Assembly: GCF_002929535.1 (NCBI RefSeq) | Contig: NZ_PJJO01000056.1 | Span: forward strand, 186,001-250,000 | DNA from: Cryobacterium sp. Y11 | Lineage (GTDB): Bacteria; Actinomycetota; Actinomycetes; Actinomycetales; Microbacteriaceae | Length of the DNA stretch: 64,000 nt | Reading direction: 5' to 3' | In this document: positions 54,929 to 64,000 of the stretch, one piece after another | How positions within the stretch are numbered: the first letter of the stretch is position 1 | Layout of the letters: every line of letters starts with the position of its first letter | Program-made: the position numbers and the translations under genes | The notes under the pieces: model-generated | What the model was told of the DNA's origin: nothing | What the model saw: the letters and a program-made list of their open reading frames with translations, nothing else | The model's database searches: none

Positions 54929-55510
54929 ATGGACATTATTCGCTACCACGAGATACCAACCACCCCCTGGCGCAACGGCGGCGGTCGAACCCGCGAGCTC
55001 GTGTCTAGCCCGGTTGGAGCGGCTGACTTCGACTGGCGAATCAGCATTGCCGATGTCACCGAAGCGGGTGATTTTTCCGTTTACGCGGGAGTCGAACGCC
55101 TCCTGACCGTGATCGAGGGAGAGCTTCTGGTCGTGACCGTCGACGGCGTGGAGCATCCCATGGAGAAATATCGTCCATTTCGATTTTCGGGTGACAGCGC
55201 CAGTAGCGCCGCACTGCCCGCCGGCGACACAACAGACCTCAACGTGATGGCGCGACGCGGAAGCTTCAAGGCGTATATATCTATTGTTGAGTTGTCCAAA
55301 CGCCGCGCCCAGCCGGTCTTCCATGATCAATTCGCCCTCCTGCTGCAGGGCAGTGCCGTCGTCACCAGCGCAGCTGTCGATGCCAGTCAGGCAGAGGTCG
55401 ATAGCGCGGAGCTACGAAAATTCGATGCAGTTCGCGGTCACGATCCGGCACCAGAAGTTCTCGGGAGAGGATTTCTCGCCGTGATCACCTTGGAAGCGCA
55501 GTCGGCCTGA
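54929..55510 (+). CDS. HutD/Ves family cupin-like protein
   Basis: 193 aa. The family start is seen in PTTPWRNGGGRTRELV (residues 10-25), then FDWRISIADV and LTVIEGELLVVTVDG of the double-stranded beta-helix. HutD proteins are linked to histidine use in other bacteria, but no hut gene is nearby. ATG 54929 is adjacent to the end of the nar operon (convergent). Function is not established in this organism. Confidence 0.88.
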   Translation: MDIIRYHEIPTTPWRNGGGRTRELVSSPVGAADFDWRISIADVTEAGDFSVYAGVERLLTVIEGELLVVTVDGVEHPMEKYRPFRFSGDSASSAALPAGDTTDLNVMARRGSFKAYISIVELSKRRAQPVFHDQFALLLQGSAVVTSAAVDASQAEVDSAELRKFDAVRGHDPAPEVLGRGFLAVITLEAQSA

Positions 55511-55539
55511 AACCTGTGCACGGCGCGGATGGTGCGTGA

Positions 55540-56763
55540 TCAGCTTCTAGGCCCTGCGATCTGCCTAGGGTTCTCGTGCACGGCGACGATGGTGAAGACC
55601 AAGGCCACGACGGCCGTTCCGGCCAACAGCAGCAGGCCAATCGCGTAGCTGTTGTCCGCCGCATTGTAGGTTATCCCCATCACGAGCGGCGGGAAATACC
55701 CCCCGAGACCTCCGGCAGCACTGACAATACCGCTGATTGCTCCGACCTGGTCTGGCGGCGCGTTGCGTCCCAGCCACGCGAAGACTCCCCCAGCTCCCAA
55801 CCCGAGGGCCGACGCCATAGCAACAAACGTCAGCCCAGCCGGAATCTCCCCGTCTGGACGCAGATTCACCGCCCAGGCCAGCACCGCGACGGCGACTAGT
55901 GAAACGACAACGACCGGTTTGGGACCGAATCGATCGGCGAGAATTCCACCGACCGGGCGCAGCAGCACCGCAGCGACGGCGAATCCCGCGGTTCGGGTGC
56001 CAGCTGAGGTCAGGTCGAAGTCGTAGATGTCCCGCAGATAGGTCGGCAGATACGTGGAGAACGCAACGAACCCGCCGAAAACCAGCGCATAGAGAAAGCA
56101 CATCTGCCAGGTCACGCCGAGCTTCGCCGCCGCGACGAGCTTCGGTATGAAGGGCCGGGCACTGGAAACCCAACGTGGTGCATTTCCCATGCAGGTCCAC
56201 ACAAGCACGGCGGTCGCGATCAACAGCAGCGCCAGAATCAGGTGGGTGGGGAGGTAACCGAACCAGTCCACGAACCGCGGCGTGAAGAAGGCCGAGAGGG
56301 CAGTGCCTCCCATACCGGCACCGAAAACACCCGTCGCAAAGCCGCGCCGCGATACCGGATACCAGTTGCTCACAAACGGAATCCCGACGGCGAAGACCGT
56401 GCCGGCAATGCCGAGTAGCAGCGCGCACAGTACGAGGATCCAATAGACCCCGAGCATTCCAGCGAGTGCCACGAGCAGAATCGCCGGAACGGTGGCGAGC
56501 AGCACCAGGGTGAACATGATCCGACCCCCGAACCGATCCGTGAGCACTCCCACCGGGATACGACCGATGGAACCAACAAAAACGGGCATGGCCACCAAAA
56601 CGGATGCCTGCGTCGATGACAAATCTAGTTGCAGGCTGTAGCGCACCCCGAGTGGGGCAACGCTCGTCCAGGCCCAGAAACACACCACTGATGCCAGGGT
56701 CGCCAGAGTGAGATTGAACCCTTTACTGCGTCGGCCCCGTTCCCGCAGCGTAACGGTAGCCAT
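55540..56763 (-). CDS. narK: NarK-type nitrate/nitrite transporter
   Basis: MFS permease, 407 aa, about 12 membrane helices. The nitrate/nitrite porter signature is visible as TGVFGAGMGGTALSAFFTP (about residues 142-160). The loop 2-3 motif reads GVLTDRFGGRIMF. Last gene of the nar operon, 2 bp after narI, so it probably imports nitrate or exports nitrite for the reductase. A few charged residues in the helices fit anion transport. Confidence 0.92.
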   Translation of the reverse strand: MATVTLRERGRRSKGFNLTLATLASVVCFWAWTSVAPLGVRYSLQLDLSSTQASVLVAMPVFVGSIGRIPVGVLTDRFGGRIMFTLVLLATVPAILLVALAGMLGVYWILVLCALLLGIAGTVFAVGIPFVSNWYPVSRRGFATGVFGAGMGGTALSAFFTPRFVDWFGYLPTHLILALLLIATAVLVWTCMGNAPRWVSSARPFIPKLVAAAKLGVTWQMCFLYALVFGGFVAFSTYLPTYLRDIYDFDLTSAGTRTAGFAVAAVLLRPVGGILADRFGPKPVVVVSLVAVAVLAWAVNLRPDGEIPAGLTFVAMASALGLGAGGVFAWLGRNAPPDQVGAISGIVSAAGGLGGYFPPLVMGITYNAADNSYAIGLLLLAGTAVVALVFTIVAVHENPRQIAGPRS

Positions 56764-56765
56764 GC

Positions 56766-57518
56766 CTATCGTTTATCCCGCGCTCTGTCCTCGGTTCCGA
56801 TCGGCGCCCAGCCACGTCGAACCGGTCTCACTGCGCCCGGCACCTTGTCGCGTGAACGATAGACAACGTATGGCCGGAACAGATAGTGCAACGGTGCGGT
56901 GAAGGCGTGCACGAGCCGGGTGAACGGCCAGATGGTGAAGAGAAGCATGCCAACAAGGGTGTGGATGTGGAAGGAAAATGGTGCGGCAGCCATCGCGGCG
57001 ATGTCTGGTTGAAACAGGAACAGCGATCGGAACCACGGCGCGACCGTCTCCCGATAGTTGTGGCCGTTCTCGCCTTCGAACACGCTGGCGAGTGTCGTCC
57101 ACAGTCCGAACACGATCGCCGCCGTGAGCACGACGTACATAATCTTGTCGTTCTTCGTTGTGGCCATGAAGACCGGGCCGGTCTTGCGCCGTCGGTAAAT
57201 TAGAATAACGATTCCGCCGAGCGTTCCGATTCCCGCTATTCCGCCGACCAGCAGGGCGTTGAGATGGTAAAACTCTTGGCTCATTCCCACGAACAACGTC
57301 CAGCTCATCGGGATGACGAGACCGAAGAAATGGCCGGCAACCACGGCCAGTATCCCAAAATGGAAGATCGGTGATCCGATGCGCAGCAGCCTGGATTCGT
57401 ACAGTTGCGACGATCGCGTTGTCCATCCAAACTGGTCGTAACGGTACCGCCAGATCGACCCACCAATCAGAATTGCCACCATCACATACGGCAGCACACC
57501 CCAGAGCAACAGGTCCAT
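56766..57518 (-). CDS. narI: Respiratory nitrate reductase gamma subunit
   Basis: Membrane cytochrome b that takes electrons from quinol and passes them to NarH. 250 aa, five membrane helices. Haem ligand histidines are visible in IFHFGILAVVAGHFFG (about residues 52-66) and in FSFHIHTLVGMLLF (about 181-194) and TRLVHAF. Two bp after narJ. Full-length and normal. Confidence 0.95.
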   Translation of the reverse strand: MDLLLWGVLPYVMVAILIGGSIWRYRYDQFGWTTRSSQLYESRLLRIGSPIFHFGILAVVAGHFFGLVIPMSWTLFVGMSQEFYHLNALLVGGIAGIGTLGGIVILIYRRRKTGPVFMATTKNDKIMYVVLTAAIVFGLWTTLASVFEGENGHNYRETVAPWFRSLFLFQPDIAAMAAAPFSFHIHTLVGMLLFTIWPFTRLVHAFTAPLHYLFRPYVVYRSRDKVPGAVRPVRRGWAPIGTEDRARDKR

Positions 57519-57520
57519 TT

Positions 57521-58141
57521 TCAGGCTCCTCGCAACGGCAACAGGCGTGGGTCGTAGGGCTCGAGGCCGACCGATTCTGCGGGTGGTCCGTAGCCGGCCA
57601 TCCGCTGCACCGCTTCACGGTCTAACGGTGACGCCCCCGGCAAGGTTGCGCACACGCCAGTCAGCACCTCGGCGTATGGTGACCGGTGTTCGGCCAGGGC
57701 GAGCCTGAGCAGTTCCAAGCTCGGGCGGTATTTCAACAGCAGCCCTCGGCCGGCTTCCGGGTCAACGATGGCCGCGAACTCCAGCACCAGGGGAAGAAAA
57801 TCCGGCAGTTCACCGTGCGTGTTGGTCAGAAAGTCACTGTCACGGTAAACCTGTTTAAAGGCCGCCAGAACGTTTCCGCGGCGCCGGGTGTCACCATCGG
57901 TCCAGTACGACAGATAGAGCGGATGATGTTTGCTGAGATCAAAGGTGTCGACGTACCCGCGCTGCAACGTCTGTAGGTCTGTTCCCGCCACGTGGCTCAG
58001 GAACGCGGTGAGTTGCGGCGTATGTCGACCCTGTTCGGCGAGCGCAGCGCGCATGAGACCGATGCGGCCGATGAACTCGGTATCAGGGTAGGACAGGCAC
58101 CAGGAAGCCGCCTGGTACAAAACCCGGTGATCACGCTTCAT
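57521..58141 (-). CDS. narJ: Nitrate reductase assembly chaperone
   Basis: Helps insert the molybdenum cofactor into NarG. 206 aa, mostly helical; conserved pieces are YVDTFDLSKHHPLYLSYW (about residues 62-79) and LPDFLPLVLEFAA (about 112-124). Overlaps the end of narH by 4 bp (ATGA), so translation is coupled. Confidence 0.94.
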   Translation of the reverse strand: MKRDHRVLYQAASWCLSYPDTEFIGRIGLMRAALAEQGRHTPQLTAFLSHVAGTDLQTLQRGYVDTFDLSKHHPLYLSYWTDGDTRRRGNVLAAFKQVYRDSDFLTNTHGELPDFLPLVLEFAAIVDPEAGRGLLLKYRPSLELLRLALAEHRSPYAEVLTGVCATLPGASPLDREAVQRMAGYGPPAESVGLEPYDPRLLPLRGA

Positions 58142-59895
58142 GGAGATACCGTCGTGCTTCCCGTCGAATCGCCGCTCGAATCCACGACCGGCCCTCGACG
58201 GTCTAGGTCAGCTGGTGAGGGCGCCGCCGCGCGCGGCCGGTCTCTGGTGTCGGGAAAGAGCCCTTCGGGGACGCCGTTGCCATCCCAGTTGAGAAGATTG
58301 ACCCGGTTGCGCATGCTGCGTTCTCCGGCCGGGGTGTCGGAGGTCTGCCGGTCCTTGAGCGCATAGAAGTTTTCCACGGCAACCGGTGTCGGCCGTCCGC
58401 TGGCCTCACCGAACGGGGAGTCTTCGTACATGCCGGGTCCGCCCTCGAAATCAACGGAACAGCCCATCTCCTCGAGATCGTGGGCCTGTTCGACGTGGGC
58501 CTTCGGAATGACGTAGCGTTCCTCGTACTTGGCGATGGCCATCAGTCGATACATCTCGTACATGCTCTCCGGAGTCATTCCCACGGCTTCGGGGATGGAG
58601 GGGTCGGGTTCCTCCCCCATGGTGATTCCGCGCATGTATGCGCGCATGGCGGCGAGTTTGCGCAGCACGTCGGTGATCATGTCGGTGTCCCCGGCGGTAA
58701 AGAGCTCGGCCAGATATTCAACGGGAATGCGCAGTGCGTCGATAGCGCCGAACAGATTGCCGCGGTCTTCTCCGTCGTGTCCTTGTTCGGTGAGCAGGTC
58801 CACGATGGGTGAGAGTGGCGGCACGTACCAGACCATGGGCATGGTGCGGTATTCGGGGTGCAGTGGCAGGGCGACCTTGTATACCTTGGCGAGCGCGTAC
58901 ACCGGCGAACGTCTGGCCGCGTCCAGCCAGTCGAGGGGAATTCCCTGAGCGGATGCCGCGGCCGCCACGTCGGGATCGTTCGGGTCGAGCAGTACATCCA
59001 TTTGCGACTGGTACAGGTCTTTCACGTCGGTGACGGCGGCTGCGTCGGTGACCCGGTCGGCGTCATAGAGGAAAAGGCCCAGGTAACGCAGTCGTCCGAC
59101 GCAGGTTTCCGAACACACCGTTGGCAGACCAATCTCCACCCGCGGGTAACAGAAGGTGCACTTTTCGGCTTTACCCGTTTTGTGGTTGAAATAGATCTTC
59201 TTGTACGGGCATCCGGTGATGCACTGGCGCCAGCCGCGGCATTTGTCTTGGTCGACAAGCACAATGCCGTCTTCGACCCGCTTGTAGATGGCTCCCGACG
59301 GGCAGGACGCCATGCAGGAGGGGTTGAGGCAGTGCTCGCAGATGCGCGGCAAATAGAACATAAAGGTCTGCTCGAAGGCGAATTTGATCTTGTCTTCGGA
59401 TTCCTTGCGCACTTTTTCGACGATGGGATCAAGGTGTCCCATCTCGGGGGCACCGGCGAGGTCATCATCCCAGTTCGCCGACCAGGTAATTTTGGTGTCT
59501 TTGCCGGTGATCAGCGACTTCGGGCGGGCCACCGGAAAATCATCGCCCAGCGGGGCGTCGATGAGAGTCTTGTAGTCGTAGGTCCACGGTTCGTAGTAAT
59601 CCTTCAGCTCCGGCTGAACTGGGCTTGCGAATAGTCCGAAGAGCTTCTTGACGCGGCCGCCGCTCTTGAGCACCAGGCGGCCCTTCTTGTTCAGCTGCCA
59701 GCCGCCACGCCATTTCTCTTGATCTTCGTAGCGTCGCGGGTATCCCTGGCCGGGCCTGGTCTCGACGTTGTTGAACCAGACGTATTCGGTACCGGCGCGG
59801 TTCGTCCAGGCCTGCTTGCACGTGACCGAGCACGTATGGCAGCCGATGCACTTGTCGAGATTCATCACCATGCCCATCTGGGCCATCACTCGCAT
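58138..59895 (-). CDS. narH: Respiratory nitrate reductase beta subunit
   Basis: Iron-sulfur electron conduit between NarI and NarG, 585 aa. Cluster motifs are CIGCHTCSVTCKQ (about residues 16-28), CEHCLNPSCMASCPSG, CRGWRQCITGCPYKK (the Trp in place of Cys marks the 3Fe-4S site) and EKCTFC. ATG 59895 overlaps the narG stop by 1 bp, with GGAGG upstream inside narG. Complete, no lesions. Confidence 0.96.
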   Translation of the reverse strand: MRVMAQMGMVMNLDKCIGCHTCSVTCKQAWTNRAGTEYVWFNNVETRPGQGYPRRYEDQEKWRGGWQLNKKGRLVLKSGGRVKKLFGLFASPVQPELKDYYEPWTYDYKTLIDAPLGDDFPVARPKSLITGKDTKITWSANWDDDLAGAPEMGHLDPIVEKVRKESEDKIKFAFEQTFMFYLPRICEHCLNPSCMASCPSGAIYKRVEDGIVLVDQDKCRGWRQCITGCPYKKIYFNHKTGKAEKCTFCYPRVEIGLPTVCSETCVGRLRYLGLFLYDADRVTDAAAVTDVKDLYQSQMDVLLDPNDPDVAAAASAQGIPLDWLDAARRSPVYALAKVYKVALPLHPEYRTMPMVWYVPPLSPIVDLLTEQGHDGEDRGNLFGAIDALRIPVEYLAELFTAGDTDMITDVLRKLAAMRAYMRGITMGEEPDPSIPEAVGMTPESMYEMYRLMAIAKYEERYVIPKAHVEQAHDLEEMGCSVDFEGGPGMYEDSPFGEASGRPTPVAVENFYALKDRQTSDTPAGERSMRNRVNLLNWDGNGVPEGLFPDTRDRPRAAAPSPADLDRRGPVVDSSGDSTGSTTVSP

Positions 59896-62800
59896 CAGTA
59901 CGTTACCTCCTGTGATCGCCGACGAATCGTTGAGACGATGTCCCGCTGATTGCCGGTCGGTCCTAGATAGTTGAACGCGTAGGAGAGCTGCGCGTAGCCG
60001 CCGATGAGGTGCGTGGGCTTAACCAGCAAGCGGCTGACCGAATTGTGGATTCCGCCACGTCGACCGGTGGCCTCTGACTTGGGCACATCGATCGTGCGTT
60101 CCTGAGCGTGGTAGACGTAGACGACTCCCTGCGGCATCCGGTGACTGACGATTGCGCGGCCCACCATAACCCCGTTCATACTCACGCATTCGACCCAGTC
60201 GTTATCGAAGACCTTGATCGAGTCGGCATCTTGCGGACTCATCCAGACGGTGGGCCCGCCACGGGAAAGCGAGAGCATGAACAGGTTGTCCTGGTATTCG
60301 GAATGGATCGACCATTTGGAATGTGGGGTCAGGTAGCGCACCGTCACCTCGGTGTCGCCGTTCGGGCCGAATTTGGGTTCGCCAAACAGGCGTTGCATGT
60401 CAAGAGGAGGCCGGTAGATGGGTAGCGCTTCACCTAGGTCCATCATCCAATCGTGGTCTAGGTAGAAGTGCATCCGGCCGGTCAGCGTGTGCCAGGGCTT
60501 CAGCCGTTCCACATTGATCGTGAACGGCGAGTAGCGGCGGCCGCCGGTTTCCGATCCCGACCACTCCGGCGACGTGATCACCGGTACCGGGGCAGCTTGG
60601 GTTTGCGCAAACGTGATGCGCTTCTCCGCTGACCCTTCGGCCAGGTCGACCAGTCGCATTCCAGTTTGCTTCTCGAGCTCTTTGAACCCCTGAACGGCGA
60701 GCTCACCGTTGGTAGTGCCGGAGAAGCTCAGGATGGCCTGGGCGAACTTCGCATCGGTGTCGATGGCTGGTCGACCGTTACCGGCACCCCCCTGCATCAC
60801 ACCGTTACTGTGGGCCAGTCGCGGAATTTCGTGCTCCATACGGTAGGTGATGTTTTTGACAGTGAAACCACGTTCTTCCGCCAGGGGGCCGACAGTGGCC
60901 AGCTTCTCGGCGATCTGGGTGTAGTCCCGCTCCACGATCTGAAAGACCGGCATGTTCTGACCGGGAACCGCCGGAATATCACTCTGACGCCAGTCCCTGA
61001 CCACCCCACCCGGCTGGGCGACTTCGCCCGGGGTGTCGTGCTGCAACGGCACGCTGACCAGGTCACGACGCGTACCGAGATGAGTTCTGGCCTGCCGGGA
61101 GAATTCCTCGGCCAGCAGGTGAAACGTCTCAAAATCGGTTTTCGCTTCCCACGGCGGATCGATCGCCGGAGTGAAGGCGTGCACAAACGGATGCATATCG
61201 GTCGACGATAGGTCGTGTTTCTCGTACCAGGTTGCAGCGGGGAAGACGATATCGGACAACAGCGTGGTGGAGGTCATGCGAAAGTCGGCCGAGACCAGTA
61301 GATCGAGTTTGCCCTCCGGTGCTTTCTCATGCCACACCACATCGCGAGGCCGTGCCGCATTCACGTGGTCCTGGCCCAGCACATTGTGGTGTGTACCCAA
61401 CAGGTGCTTCAGAAAGTACTCGTTGCCCTTGGCCGAGGAGCCAAACAGATTTGAGCGCCAGAGCACCAGGGTTCGCGGCCAATTCTCGGGGGCATCGACA
61501 TCGTCGATGGCGCTCTTCAGCCTGCCGGACTTGAGGGCCGCTGCGACGTAGGCGGGGGCATCCGTTGTTTCACCACGCTCAATCGCCGCCTGCACCTCGT
61601 CGGCCAGGTCGAGCGGGTTGCGGTCGAATTGCGGATAGAAGGGCATCCACCCCAGCCGGGCCGATTGGGCGAGGGTGTCGGCGGTGTGCATGCCGTCGAA
61701 GTGTCCCTCGGCCAGCGGGGATTTCAGGGAGTCGGCGCTGTATCCGTCGGAACGCCACTGGTCGGTGTGCATGTACCAGTAGCCGGTGCCGATCATCGTG
61801 CGCGGCGGCCTGCTCCAGTCGAGGGCATTGGCGAGTGAGATCCAACCGGTGATCGGACGGGTCTTTTCCTGCCCGACGTAGTGCGCCCAACCGCCGCCAT
61901 TGCGGCCCATGCACCCTGTCAGCATGAGCATCGAGAGCACAGCCCGGTATGTGGCATCGCCATGGAACCACTGGCAGATGCCGGCCCCCATGATAATCAT
62001 GGAACGGCCCTTGGACTGCTCGGCGTTGCGGGCGAATTCTCGGGCCACCCGAATGCACGCCGCGGCCGGAACACTGGTGATCTCGGCCTGCCACGCCGGG
62101 GTGTATGGCGTCGAAGCGTCGTCGTAGCCCGTGGCCCAGTCGCCGGGAAGACCCGGGCGTCCCACGCCGTACTGCGCCAACATCAGGTCAAACACGGTCG
62201 TGACGAGATGTCCGGCGACCCGGCGCACAGGGACGCCGCGGGTAAGAATCGAGCCCTCACCGGAGGGCGCTTCAAAGCAGGGCAGTCGGATGCTAGCGGT
62301 CTCGCCGTTCGCGACCCCCAGCAGCGTCAAGGCCGGGTCGGTCCCCTCCAGGTCGAGGTTCCACTTGCCCTGCCCGGCCTCTCCGTAGCGAAAGCCGATT
62401 GAACCATTGGGTACGACGGGCTGCCCCGTTGCGGCATCCATGAGAACGGTCTTGAATGCCGCCCCCTCGGACGTAGCCTGATCCGGCAGGTCAGCGGCGG
62501 TCAAAAATTTGGTCGGCACCAGACCGAGCCCGTCGGAGTGCTGTTCGAGCCGAACGAGAAACGGCAGGTCGGTGTACCGGCGCACATAGCCCTCGAAATA
62601 GGGGATCGTGCGGTCGACAAAGAACTCCTTGAGAATGACGTGTCCCATCGCCATCGCGAGTGCGGCGTCGGTTCCGGCCTGGGCCGGCAGCCACTCGTCG
62701 GCGAACTTGGTGTTGTCGGCGTAGTCGGGACTGATAGCAACCACCTTGGTGCCGCGGTAGCGCACCTCCGTCATCCAGTGGGCATCCGGTGTGCGGGTGA

Positions 62801-63620
62801 CGGGAACGTTCGAACCCCACATCATGAGGTAGGTAGCGTCCCACCAGTCCCCCGATTCCGGAACATCCGTCTGGTCACCAAACACCTGTGGGCTCGCCAC
62901 CGGCAGGTCGGCATACCAATCGTAGAACGACGTCATGACGCCGCCGATGAGCTGGATGAATCGGTTTCCCACGGCGTGCGAGACCATCGACATGGCCGGG
63001 ATCGGCGAAAACCCCGAGCAGCGGTCGGGACCGTACGCCTTAATCGTGTGCACGTGAGCCGCAGCGGTGATCTCGACAGCTTCCGACCACGGAATGCGAA
63101 TCAGACCGCCCTTGCCGCGTGCCTCCTGGTAACGGCGGCGGCGCTCTGGATCGTTGACAACATCGGCCCAGGCCAAGACGGGGTCATTGAGACGAGATTT
63201 CGCCTCGCGATACATCTCGACGAGCACACCGCGGGCGTACGGTTACCGCACCCGAGTTGGCGAGTAGGTGTACCAGCTGAACGCGGCGCCGCGCGGGCAG
63301 CCACGCGGTTCGTATTCGGGACTGTCCGGGCCGACACTGGGATAGTCGGTCTGCTGGGCTTCCCAGGTAATGATGCCGTCCTTGACGTACACCTTCCAGG
63401 AGCAGCTACCGGTGCAGTTCACTCCGTGGGTCGATCGAACAACCTTGTCGTGGCTCCACCGGTCACGGTAGAACACGTCTCCCTTACGGCCGCCTTCGCG
63501 AAATACCGCCCGACCGTCATCTGTGTGTTCCCACCGGGTAAAGAAACGGCCAAGGGCCAACATCGTGTCCGACGCTTTTCCGTCTAACCCGGCAGGAATA
63601 GGACCTGCTGCCATGCGCAC
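59895..63620 (-). pseudogene. narG: Respiratory nitrate reductase alpha subunit, interrupted by an in-frame stop
   Basis: Molybdopterin catalytic subunit reducing nitrate to nitrite. Read from GTG 63620 the first 125 residues are normal, with [15 protein letters not shown] (Fe-S ligands) and [20 protein letters not shown]. Codon 126 (63245-63243) is TAA. The next codons continue in the same frame as PYARGVLVEMYREA, which is what the family has after a Tyr. The remaining 1,115 residues look intact, with YLMMWGSNVPVTRTPDAHWM. A single base change from TAC/TAT would explain it. It may be a real null mutation, a sequencing error, or read-through; the rest of the operon is undamaged. Confidence 0.88.
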
Positions 63621-63735
63621 AGCCTAAGTCGCCACTGTGCCCAGCGCTAGAAGGAAATCCATGAAATCCTAAAATTGGTCTCGCGCTGGCCGGACGTGAC
63701 ACCGACGCTGCCGCGTTTGCAGAAATCCAGCGGGC

Positions 63736-64000
63736 CTAAACACCTGACTGACTGATCGTGAAGGCGGTAAGAAATCCCAGAGCGGCGACGAGTCCAGTGA
63801 GGGTGTGATGCTCTTCGAACGCCTCGGGAATCATGGTGTCGGCGAGCATGGCCAGAATGGCACCGGCGGCCGTCGCGGTGATGAATGCGACGAGTCCGAG
63901 CCCGAGGACGACGGATTCGGGAATACCGTCGAGCAGGGCTCCCACTGCAATGGCAGTCCCGCTACCGGGGCTGTCCTGTTCCGAGGGCTGCTTGCCCCCG
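63736..64000 (-). CDS. ZIP-family metal transporter (partial, N-terminus beyond window)
   Basis: About 87 C-terminal residues. The frame is open to the window edge, and the end carries membrane helices with GALLDGIPESVVLGL and ADTMIPEAFEEHHTL, which fit helices IV-V of ZIP permeases. The Glu-Ser and Glu-His residues would take part in metal binding. It probably transports divalent metal. It lies upstream of narG on the same strand, 115 bp away. Confidence 0.75.
   Translation of the reverse strand, partial: GGKQPSEQDSPGSGTAIAVGALLDGIPESVVLGLGLVAFITATAAGAILAMLADTMIPEAFEEHHTLTGLVAALGFLTAFTISQSGV

Noticed and set aside
63227-63245. Frameshift in narG
   Set aside because: The two halves are in the same frame; only one codon (TAA) interrupts them.

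Overview
The window is a high-GC chromosomal segment of an actinomycete. It is most likely a member of Micrococcales, family Microbacteriaceae. The evidence is the gene content (topoisomerase IV pair beside a housekeeping sigma factor, PAC2, DUF3043, DUF3145, DUF4191, DUF7455, PucR-type FasR before fabD) and the order pepA-lpd-sucB-lipB-lipA-DUF4191-RDD-glnA1-glnE-glnA2-panB-map-ppgK, which recalls the Mycobacterium tuberculosis Rv2213-Rv2225 region. Both window edges cut genes: ctaD on the left and a ZIP-type transporter on the right.

Layout. 1-6.4 kb: aa3 oxidase subunits (ctaD, ctaC), an IscA/ErpA-type Fe-S carrier, an M20 dipeptidase, DUF3043 and an alkaline-phosphatase-superfamily protein. 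6.5-15.3 kb: topoisomerase IV A and B, a small zinc-ribbon protein, a divergent GatD/MurT pair and the principal sigma factor. 15.5-29.2 kb: an MFS transporter, PAC2, leucyl aminopeptidase, E3 and E2 of 2-oxo-acid dehydrogenase, a membrane pseudokinase, lipB/lipA, DUF4191, RDD, and glnA1 behind a textbook GlnR box. 29.2-36.5 kb: glnE, glnA2, panB, a small SPOR-like protein, map and ppgK. 36.5-38.6 kb: the one clearly accessory stretch, holding an HNH-endonuclease remnant, a highly structured non-coding segment and a retron-type reverse transcriptase that ends 2 nt from the 3' end of rnpB. 38.6-43.3 kb: rnpB, a zinc-ribbon coiled-coil protein, Nif3-like protein, a hypothetical protein, two GAF-ANTAR regulators, tRNA-Val and a peroxiredoxin. 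43.6-51.3 kb: aceE, fasR, fabD-fabH-acpP-fabF, linking acetyl-CoA production to fatty-acid synthesis. 51.3-63.6 kb: DUF3145, a family-A DNA polymerase, a lipoprotein, HutD and a narGHJIK nitrate-respiration operon whose narG carries an in-frame stop codon.

The genes form coherent modules: lipoate synthesis (lipB, lipA) supplies the cofactor for sucB; GlnR, GlnE and two glutamine synthetases form a nitrogen-control module; fasR and fab genes form a fatty-acid module.

The best candidate for an under-described system is the retron-like locus at about 36.9-38.6 kb. It has no recognisable effector, its RNA has two modules that allow two competing msr/msd models, and it sits tail-to-tail against the RNase P RNA gene. 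Other points of note are a GatD/MurT pair lacking the glutaminase cysteine and the zinc-ribbon cysteines, the narG nonsense codon, and a strongly repeated heptamer, CGGATGC, throughout the core genes. All calls come from reading the sequence by eye; no database search or folding program was run.
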